Position numbers and translations under genes: made by a program. 64,000 nucleotides of DNA from Pedobacter sp. Leaf170. GTDB lineage: Bacteria; Bacteroidota; Bacteroidia; Sphingobacteriales; Sphingobacteriaceae. Below, piece by piece: positions 57,201-64,000 of the stretch. The notes under the pieces are model-generated. The model was not told where the DNA came from. It saw nothing but the letters and a program-made list of their open reading frames with translations, and ran no database searches. The stretch covers positions 310,001 to 374,000 of the forward strand of contig NZ_CAKLBP010000004.1 in the NCBI RefSeq assembly GCF_920984665.1, written 5' to 3'. The stretch's first letter is position 1, and every line of letters begins with the position of its first letter.

Positions 57201-57953
57201 CCGCAACTTCTTCACCAAATTTAATTTCAGTTCTTTAATCCCTTCCACTACTAAACCTGCAATTTGCCGGGCACCTTCAGGACTTAAATGCGTATCATCT
57301 TTCTTGCCTGCCGGATAATTCACATGCCCGGAATCGACATAGTTAAAAAGTTTAATTGATGGTTTGTCACCTAATCTCTTCAATAAACTTTCAGTTTTAA
57401 CCAACATATCAATAAGTGGAACTTTTAAAGAATCTGCAACTGCTCTGGTCGCTTTTGGATAATCGCCATGCGTATCCATCAACTTACCATCTTTAAAACT
57501 TCTTCTCGATATCGGTGTTAACAAAATCGGTATAGCGTTTTTATTCCTTGTTTCTAAAACATATTTGCAAAGGTTGGCTTTAAATTCACTAATTGATGTG
57601 CCTGTACCTGGCTTGTCAATCTTTTCATCATTATGGCCAAATTCTATAAACACATAATCGCCAGGTTGTAGTTTTTCAGTTATTGGCTGCCATTGTTTTT
57701 CATTTAAAAAAGATTTTGTGCTTCGGCCATTTAGCGCTCTGTTATCAATAACCACAGATTTTTTAAAAAACGATTGAATCTCCATTCCCCAACCTGTTTC
57801 CGGATAAGCCTTTGCTTGTTTGTTTGCAGCTGTCGAATCGCCAATTATGTAAATTGTGATTTGTTTTTTAATTGCGAAAGACATCAATAGTATCGAGCAA
57901 ACCACTACAATGCTAAAAATTATTGTTGATTTATTTTTTAGGATTCCAGCCAT
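57198..57953 (-). CDS. Rhamnogalacturonan acetylesterase (CE12), second copy
   Basis: SGNH hydrolase with IYIIGDSTAANK (nucleophile Ser), RALNGRSTKSFL (Gly), FIEFGHNDEKID (Asn) and DDTHLSPEGARQ (Asp, His). GWGMEIQSFFKK corresponds to the conserved segment after the nucleophile. I prefer the ATG at 57953 (MAGILKNKSTIIFS, 251 residues) because it gives a normal signal sequence and overlaps the CE8 gene by only 23 bp; an upstream ATG at 57998 would overlap by 68 bp. Partner of the CE8 gene immediately upstream. Similar in length and motifs to the CE12 gene at 38984. Confidence 0.85.
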   Translation of the reverse strand: MAGILKNKSTIIFSIVVVCSILLMSFAIKKQITIYIIGDSTAANKQAKAYPETGWGMEIQSFFKKSVVIDNRALNGRSTKSFLNEKQWQPITEKLQPGDYVFIEFGHNDEKIDKPGTGTSISEFKANLCKYVLETRNKNAIPILLTPISRRSFKDGKLMDTHGDYPKATRAVADSLKVPLIDMLVKTESLLKRLGDKPSIKLFNYVDSGHVNYPAGKKDDTHLSPEGARQIAGLVVEGIKELKLNLVKKLR

Positions 57954-58944
57954 CATAACCATACAAAATATTTGAAACAGTATATTTCTTTGCCTCATTT
58001 TTACTCAATTGCTTAGCCCAAATTACGCGTTGCGACGTTACCGAGCCTTCGCCAACATTTTTGAACTCTCCATAAAAAACTGTTTTTTCCTTATCAGGAA
58101 ACATGGCATCACCTTTCCATGGATTCCAGCCATCTGCCGAAATATGTTTTCCTAAATCACAGAACAGAAAAACTGTTTTAGCATAAGGCCGCCATGGCCT
58201 GCCCAAATAAGCCTTGTTTACATCTGCTTCTGCAATTAACTTACAATGCAAAAATACAAAGCCAAATGTTTGTGCTTTTAATGTTGATGCAGCGGTGATA
58301 AAGGAATTTGTTAAATTCTTAATCGTACAGTCTTCAAATACAACAGTTGCCGAGCCAAAAATAAAATCGGTTGTGCCTTCTATATAACAGCTAGCATAAT
58401 ATTGCCTACTATTATCTGTGGCCAAATAAAGTGTATCCTGATTCCCTAAAAAACTACAATTTAGCGCTGAAAATCTATCTCCTTCAACATGTAAAGCAAC
58501 CGCCTGGCCAACTCTACCTGCGGTATTGGCAATTGTTAAATTTTTAAAAGTAACATCATTCGCTTTTACCTGCACAGTAAAAGAAGTGAATGTAGAAAAC
58601 TTAGCATTACCAAACTCATCCCTACCAGATGGAACCAGTTTACCTGAATAATCGTTATTGGTAATAATTGTGTTTGATTTGCTTTCTCCAATTAATAAAA
58701 TTTTTGTTTTCCATGATGGAATAATAATCTTTTCGTTGTAAGTTCCGTTTTTTACAAAAATTTCAACTTCTTGCGCCCCTAAATCACGTATTGAATTTAT
58801 GGCTTCCTGTATGGTTTTATAATTGCCAGTTCCGCTTTTATCAACAGTAATTTTTGAAAGATAAGTTTTATTCTGTGCGGATAAATCTCTTCCAGCAACG
58901 AGTAAAAGAAATAAGATGATAACCTTTGAGTAAATAAATTTCAT
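57931..58944 (-). CDS. Pectin methylesterase (CE8), second copy
   Basis: The protein is 337 residues from the ATG at 58942-58944 (MKFIYSKVIILF), preferred to an in-frame start at 58965 because it gives a clean signal peptide ending DLSAQ. CE8 motifs are VDKSGTGNYKTIQEAINSIR, GQAVALHVEGDRFSAL (Gln), FLGNQDTLYLATD (Gln, Asp), EGTTDFIFGSATVVF (nucleophile Asp) and YLGRPWRPYAKTVF (Arg, Trp). Its end overlaps the CE12 gene. It follows susD by about 100 bp including a terminator-like hairpin, so it may be partly uncoupled from susCD. Confidence 0.93.
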   Translation of the reverse strand: MKFIYSKVIILFLLLVAGRDLSAQNKTYLSKITVDKSGTGNYKTIQEAINSIRDLGAQEVEIFVKNGTYNEKIIIPSWKTKILLIGESKSNTIITNNDYSGKLVPSGRDEFGNAKFSTFTSFTVQVKANDVTFKNLTIANTAGRVGQAVALHVEGDRFSALNCSFLGNQDTLYLATDNSRQYYASCYIEGTTDFIFGSATVVFEDCTIKNLTNSFITAASTLKAQTFGFVFLHCKLIAEADVNKAYLGRPWRPYAKTVFLFCDLGKHISADGWNPWKGDAMFPDKEKTVFYGEFKNVGEGSVTSQRVIWAKQLSKNEAKKYTVSNILYGYDGWNPKK

Positions 58945-58989
58945 TTTATTAGAATTGATTAGCAAAGCGATTAGATTAATTCGTCATAA

Positions 58990-59018
58990 AAAAAGGGCTA
59001 ATAAAAATAGCCCTTTTT
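58990..59018 (-). terminator. Hairpin between susD and CE8
   Basis: AAAAAGGGCTA (58990-59000) pairs with TAGCCCTTTTT (59008-59018) over a 7-base loop. Read leftward it is followed by a T run (complement of the A run at 58986-58990). It may lower CE8-CE12 expression relative to susCD. Confidence 0.75.
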
Positions 59019-59043
59019 AAATTAATTGTTTGGTTTAAATTTT

Positions 59044-60837
59044 TTAATAACCGTATAACTGTCCGCCCAACTTCGGATTAGCATCAATTACAGATTGCGG
59101 CAGTGGTAATAATTCGCTTTTATTTGGTGTAAACGCAATTGCGTAATAGGCAAGTAATGTGCTATTAATTGTTGTTGGATTAACCCATGCCACATTTGCC
59201 GAACCAGTAGGTGCCGTTGGAGATGGCGAGTAAAATGAATTAAGCCATACCACAGTTGCCTGGTTTGGTGTGTAATACATGGTTGCAGGTAAATTTGCGT
59301 AAGGAGCAGACCTGGCTGCCATAAGCGCTAAGTTTGTTTTTGTTTCAGCAATTTTTGATGCAAGCATATTCCATCTGATTAAATCATATTTACGAATACC
59401 TTCACCGCCAAATTCAAACTGACGCTCTTTAACAATCGCATTGAAGAAACCAGTATAATCTGAAGGCGTAGTTCCAATTAGTGATGCTGTACCACCAAAT
59501 CCACGCACTCTCACTTGCTCAAAAGCAGCTTTTGCAGCAGCAGTTGGCCCGGCGCTTAATTCATTATCTGCTTCAGCAAACATTAAAAGCACATCAGAAA
59601 AACGAATAATTGGCCAGTTAACACCAAAATACTGAGATGCGCTTGTTAAAACAGATGGCGTTTGCCAGTCTCTTCTAAACTTTCCATCAAGCATGGTAAC
59701 CAAAGAACGTGGACGTAAAGTTAATTCCAGGTTATTATCGTATGGCGCACAGGTAACATCTCTGCGTCTATCGTTTGCATCAAAAGCATAAAAATAAGTT
59801 GGTAAAATGGTTAAGGCTGCATTTCCAAATGCTGTTGTACCAGGCGTGGCAACTGTAAATTGGCGAGGGCCGTTGTAATAACCAAGTTTACTATCGCCCA
59901 CACCCGAGCTTCCTCCGGTCATACCAACTTCCCAAAGTATTTCTCCATTTGCTTCAAAACGGTGTGCATTTAAGGCATCTTTAAAAACAGATTGAAAACT
60001 TGCATTTAATTTATGGTCGGCCCTGGCCATAATTATTGCACATTCATCTTTAGCAATCTGATAAAATGTTTTGTAATCGGCATTACGCTTCATAGTTCTG
60101 TCACTTCTTAAAGAATATCCACCTCTAAATAAAGCATAACGGGCACGTAGCGCTCTAATTGCACCCTGACTTAATCTATCGCTTGTTACAGAAGATTCTG
60201 TACGCCAGGGAACTAAAGGAGCAGCAACAGCTAGGTCTTTAATAATGCGGTTGTAAATGGTATCTCTATCTGTTCTACCATTGTATGGGTCAGAAACATT
60301 TATTGATGAGGTAAACTGAGCCGGAACATCACCCCAATTTCTAATAATTTCGAAATAAAACTGTGCCCTCAAAGCCAATGCTTCGCCATAAAGTCTTTTG
60401 AGTTCTTTTTGATCTGCTGCACTACCATTTGTATAAGCATCCATTTTTGGAATATTATCTATACAAATGTTTGCACGTTCTATACCCGTATATAATTGAT
60501 TGAAGGGGCCTGCCAACTGTGTATTAGCAGGTTGAACGTTAAAGTGGGCAATATCTCTACGTTCATTATCCGGATAAGGTGTTCCACCCTGACCCATCAT
60601 TTCATCATTATCGTATGGATAATACATACTTAATCGTATGCCGTAGCCTTGGTCGCCACCAAGCGCTGAATAAGCACCCAAAACAGCCTTTTGTGCATTT
60701 GTTACGTTACTGAAAACGTAATCGTTACCGAAAGATGAAATTGGTTCTACTTCTAAAAATTTTTTACAAGAAGAAACGGTGAAAAGTGTTGTGGTGATAA
60801 AAATTCCACCTATAATTAATTTTAAATTAGTTTTCAT
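59044..60837 (-). CDS. SusD/RagB-family nutrient-binding outer-membrane lipoprotein
   Basis: The 597-residue lipoprotein (TVSSC lipobox, Cys about 24) has the SusD layout: KKFLEVEPISSF right after the anchor, TPR-like helices with YTGIERANICIDNIP and GEALALRAQFYFEIIRNWGD, and the C-terminal RQFEFGGEGIRKYDLIRW. It captures pectin oligosaccharides at the surface and closes the SusC barrel as a lid. It is 10 bp downstream of susC. The context of CE8 and CE12 indicates a pectin-type ligand. Confidence 0.95.
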   Translation of the reverse strand: MKTNLKLIIGGIFITTTLFTVSSCKKFLEVEPISSFGNDYVFSNVTNAQKAVLGAYSALGGDQGYGIRLSMYYPYDNDEMMGQGGTPYPDNERRDIAHFNVQPANTQLAGPFNQLYTGIERANICIDNIPKMDAYTNGSAADQKELKRLYGEALALRAQFYFEIIRNWGDVPAQFTSSINVSDPYNGRTDRDTIYNRIIKDLAVAAPLVPWRTESSVTSDRLSQGAIRALRARYALFRGGYSLRSDRTMKRNADYKTFYQIAKDECAIIMARADHKLNASFQSVFKDALNAHRFEANGEILWEVGMTGGSSGVGDSKLGYYNGPRQFTVATPGTTAFGNAALTILPTYFYAFDANDRRRDVTCAPYDNNLELTLRPRSLVTMLDGKFRRDWQTPSVLTSASQYFGVNWPIIRFSDVLLMFAEADNELSAGPTAAAKAAFEQVRVRGFGGTASLIGTTPSDYTGFFNAIVKERQFEFGGEGIRKYDLIRWNMLASKIAETKTNLALMAARSAPYANLPATMYYTPNQATVVWLNSFYSPSPTAPTGSANVAWVNPTTINSTLLAYYAIAFTPNKSELLPLPQSVIDANPKLGGQLYGY

Positions 60838-60847
60838 TTTGCTCAGT

Positions 60848-63800
60848 TTAAAGCGTAAAGTTTATACCAAAAATAAATGCTCTGCTGCGAGGATATGCAG
60901 AATAATCTACACCAGGGGTTGTTCCATTGGCACGGCGAGTATTTACTTCCGGATCGTAACCAGAATAATTTGTAAATACAGCAAGGTTATTAACGGTTGC
61001 ATAAAAACGCATTCTGTTTATTTTGATTCGTTTTAAAAGCTCGCTTGGCATAGTATAGCCCAAGGTTATGTTGTTAATTCTCAAAAAAGAACCATCTTCA
61101 ACTGCGTAAGAATTTACGAAGAAAGAACTGTTACTGGTTAGTGGGCTCCAAAGCGTAGCATTTGCATTAAGTGCAGCCAATTCCGTAGGGTCGGTTACCA
61201 CCACACCCTGGTCGTTTACATTTCTCCAGCGGCCATTCATAACAGCCAATAGATTACTGTTTGGCGTATAACCACTTGTAAACTCTAGCTTGTTTGCATT
61301 TAAAATATCGTTACCAACCTGGAAATTTACAAATACGTTTAAATCCCAGTTTTTGTAAGTAAAGGATTGATTAAAACCACCTGTAAATTTTGGATTTGCA
61401 TCTCCAATAATTGTTCTATCATTCGTAATATCAACAATTCCATCACCATTTAAATCTTTAAATTTGATTACACCCGGTTTTGGCGTTAGTGAGGTTACAC
61501 TCGAGTTATTTGGTACACCTGTTTTTAATGTATAAACACCATTTGCGTAGTTAAAATCTTCAATTTTATAAAAACCATCATTCACTAAGCCATACATTTT
61601 ACCAACGGCCTGCCCTACTGCAACCTGGTAATCTGCCGGAACATTTGTTCCAGCCCAACCAGAATTTATTAAGAAAGCTTTTTGGTATTCACCCAAACTC
61701 TCCACTCTGTTTTTGTTGAAGGAAATGTTAAAATTAGTTGCCCAAGAGAAGTTTTTAGTTTGTATTGGTGTTCCGTTGATTTGAAACTCTATACCCTTAT
61801 TACTTGTAGAGCCGATGTTTTGAAGTTGAAAAGCATAACCGCTTGTTGATGGAAATGGATTATTTACTAAAAGACCTCTGGTTTTATTGCTGTAAACATC
61901 AAGTGAAAATTGTAACCTGTTGTTTAAAAAACCTGCATCTAAACCAATATTTCTAGAGATTGTAGTTTCCCATTTCAGATTAGGGTTTGAAAGTTCTGGT
62001 GCAACCAGTGCCGTTACCAAAGTATTGTTTATATCGTAAAAAGCTGTAGGCCTGAATTGAGTTGTATATAAGAAATCGGCAATGCGGTTATTCCCTGCCT
62101 CTCCATAACTTACTCTCAACTTCAAATCATTCATACGGATGGAAGTTTTAAAGCTTTCCATAAATTTCTCATCCGAAATTCTCCAGGCAATTGAACCTGA
62201 CGGGAAATAACCCCACTTATTGCCTTCAGCAAATTTCGAAGAACCATCTGCCCTCATACTTAAGGTTAAAAGGTATTTTTTATCGAATGAATAATTTAAC
62301 CTGCTAAAAACGGAAAACAATCTTGCAGTTAAATCGCTTGATGTAGCTGCACCAGCCGGCGTTGTTCCTAAAGCCATGTTTGATAAGGCTCGCTCGGCGG
62401 TTATCCCGATAGGAAATAACCTGTTTTCTGTAAAGTAAGCTTGCACTTTATCTTGATAAAGCTCCTGACCGATTAAGGCATCGATGCTATGGCGTTTACT
62501 AAATTCGCTTTTAGAACCTGAGTTTGTATAAGAAATTACGTTTGAGTTGTTAATCGTTTGTCTGTTAGAGGTTCCGATAGAAGCAATTGGCTGAGATGAG
62601 CCAACCAGTCTTGATTCGTTTGTGATGATATCGTTAAATATATTAGTACGGCTGTTGCTAAAATCAACACCCAATGTACTTTTAAAAGATATACCCTTAT
62701 AAATTGTGTAATTAAAATAACCGTTAAAGTTGGTTACGTTCGTAAATACCTTTTTGTATTCTGCATCATTCAATAATAATGGATTTACCAAAGAAAGGCT
62801 ATTTCCATTTGTTTCACTGGCATAATCAGGATCATAAGCATAAACATCCTGACCTTTAACCAATAATGGCCTGTATTTAACCGCCTGGCGTAATCTGTTA
62901 AGCGATGAAGAACCCTCGCTACTTGTGCCTGCACCATTAACAACGGTGTTATTGTATCTTACATTAAAACCAACTTTAAGCTTGTTATTAAACTTATGGT
63001 CGAATTTAAAATTGATAAGCTTTCTATCGAAATTTGAAGCAAGCATTACACCGTCTTCAGTATTTGAAGTTACACTTAAATTAAACGTAGATTTTGCATC
63101 ACCACCTGTTACACCAACATTGTGCGTTTGCATTAATGCATTTCTGCCAAATAATTCTTCTTGCCAATCTACAAATGGCGAACTTTTAAAACTCTCTAAA
63201 TCGCCAAAAGTTCCATAATAACCTGCGTATAAACTTTCACTGGTTGCGTTTCCGCGACTTGCCTCGTACTGATACTTAACAAAATCATAAGGATTCATTA
63301 CTTCAAGCTTATTTGCTAATTGTCTGATACCCACCAAACCGTTATAAGTAATGGTAGTCTTCATCTCTCTGCCGCCTTTTGTTGTGATTAAAACCACACC
63401 ATTGGCACCACGGGAACCATAAATTGCTGTCGCAGATGCATCTTTTAAAACATCTATACTTTCAATATCTTGAGGTGATAAAACAGATAAAGCATTTTCT
63501 ACCTGAATACCATCAACCACATATAGCGGTGTATTATCTTGCGTAATCGAACCGCCACCACGCACCCTTATTTGTGCGCTTGCATTTGGCGTTCCTTCTG
63601 AAACTGTAATCTGCACACCTGCCAAACGACCAGCAATTGATTCTGCCAGAGAATTATTAGGAATATCTTTTAATTGTTTTGCCCCTACTGATGAAACTGA
63701 ACCGGTTAAATCTCGGCGATTAACCGTTGCATAGCCGATGGCCACAACTTCATCTAATTCTGTAGCGTTTGATTCCAGACTGATTTTTAAATTCGTTTGG

Positions 63801-64000
63801 CTACCAACCGTAACTTCTTTGCTTTTATAACCTATATAATTAAAAACCAACGTAGCTCCGGTATTTACGGCTATAGAAAACCGCCCGTTGTTATCGGTTT
63901 GTGTACCGGTTTTGGTTCCTTTAATTAAAACGCTTACGCCTGGGATGGTTTCACCTCCTGCTTCGGTTACTGTGCCCGAAACCGTTTTGGTTTGCCCAAG
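60848..64000 (-). CDS. SusC/RagA-family TonB-dependent transporter, 5' end beyond window
   Basis: The frame is open to the right edge, giving 1050 residues of a protein that is probably about 1,080-1,120 long. The visible part begins within the carboxypeptidase-regulatory-like domain (VSGTVTEAGGETIPGVSVLI), then shows NATELDEVVAIGYATVNRRD, the SusC plug motif with DVLKDASATAIYGSRGANG and a long barrel that ends GINFTL. It imports oligosaccharides captured by SusD using TonB energy. The signal peptide and promoter of the operon lie outside the window. Confidence 0.95.
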   Translation of the reverse strand, partial: LGQTKTVSGTVTEAGGETIPGVSVLIKGTKTGTQTDNNGRFSIAVNTGATLVFNYIGYKSKEVTVGSQTNLKISLESNATELDEVVAIGYATVNRRDLTGSVSSVGAKQLKDIPNNSLAESIAGRLAGVQITVSEGTPNASAQIRVRGGGSITQDNTPLYVVDGIQVENALSVLSPQDIESIDVLKDASATAIYGSRGANGVVLITTKGGREMKTTITYNGLVGIRQLANKLEVMNPYDFVKYQYEASRGNATSESLYAGYYGTFGDLESFKSSPFVDWQEELFGRNALMQTHNVGVTGGDAKSTFNLSVTSNTEDGVMLASNFDRKLINFKFDHKFNNKLKVGFNVRYNNTVVNGAGTSSEGSSSLNRLRQAVKYRPLLVKGQDVYAYDPDYASETNGNSLSLVNPLLLNDAEYKKVFTNVTNFNGYFNYTIYKGISFKSTLGVDFSNSRTNIFNDIITNESRLVGSSQPIASIGTSNRQTINNSNVISYTNSGSKSEFSKRHSIDALIGQELYQDKVQAYFTENRLFPIGITAERALSNMALGTTPAGAATSSDLTARLFSVFSRLNYSFDKKYLLTLSMRADGSSKFAEGNKWGYFPSGSIAWRISDEKFMESFKTSIRMNDLKLRVSYGEAGNNRIADFLYTTQFRPTAFYDINNTLVTALVAPELSNPNLKWETTISRNIGLDAGFLNNRLQFSLDVYSNKTRGLLVNNPFPSTSGYAFQLQNIGSTSNKGIEFQINGTPIQTKNFSWATNFNISFNKNRVESLGEYQKAFLINSGWAGTNVPADYQVAVGQAVGKMYGLVNDGFYKIEDFNYANGVYTLKTGVPNNSSVTSLTPKPGVIKFKDLNGDGIVDITNDRTIIGDANPKFTGGFNQSFTYKNWDLNVFVNFQVGNDILNANKLEFTSGYTPNSNLLAVMNGRWRNVNDQGVVVTDPTELAALNANATLWSPLTSNSSFFVNSYAVEDGSFLRINNITLGYTMPSELLKRIKINRMRFYATVNNLAVFTNYSGYDPEVNTRRANGTTPGVDYSAYPRSRAFIFGINFTL

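Overview
The window is a chromosomal segment of an AT-rich member of the Bacteroidota, most likely Sphingobacteriaceae and close to Pedobacter. Supporting signs are a SusC/SusD pair, GldD, a GLPGLI protein paired with an outer-membrane barrel, a GIN-domain protein, TAnnTTTG-type -7 promoter boxes, weak or absent Shine-Dalgarno sequences and many short lipoproteins. No rRNA, tRNA, CRISPR array, phage module or intact transposase was seen.

Region 1 (1-39 kb) is mostly housekeeping and envelope genes in short operons on both strands. In order: an SPFH protein (cut by the left edge), an M13 peptidase, a small XRE regulator with an inverted repeat around its promoter, a CapA-like lipoprotein, an NlpC/P60 hydrolase, pyruvate dehydrogenase E1-alpha and E2, a frameshifted GxxExxY gene between perfect 15-bp inverted repeats, a cupin, a beta-lactamase-fold hydrolase, YbaB, DNA polymerase I, a repair/tRNA group (tag, ATL, trmB), GDP-fucose synthase, a Crp-type regulator, a GLPGLI plus barrel pair, an ALDH7-like dehydrogenase, a TPR protein, a ComA-like phosphosulfolactate synthase, aroE, gldD, a LolC/E-type permease, csaA, tadA, superoxide dismutase, and OxyR divergent from an AhpD-like protein.

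Region 2 (39-64 kb) is a pectin utilisation locus. Leftward CE12 and GH43 genes diverge from a CE8 gene. A long rightward block follows: GH28, GH105 with an extra C-terminal domain, PL10, then uxaB, uxaA, uxaC, kdgK, kdgA, a hexuronate MFS transporter and a GapN-type dehydrogenase. It meets a leftward operon (susC, susD, CE8, CE12) at a perfect 28-bp hairpin. Together the genes bind pectin at the surface, remove methyl and acetyl esters, cut the galacturonan backbone, import galacturonate and take it through tagaturonate, altronate, KDG and KDPG to pyruvate and glyceraldehyde-3-phosphate, which GapN can oxidise. KduI/KduD and a dedicated regulator are not in the window.

The observations I rate highest are the GxxExxY cassette with terminal inverted repeats, a family of hairpin repeats whose stem sequences covary between four loci, candidate LacI-like operators shared by pectin transcription units, and the inverted-repeat operator of the XRE gene. 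All assignments come from reading the sequence; no database search was run.
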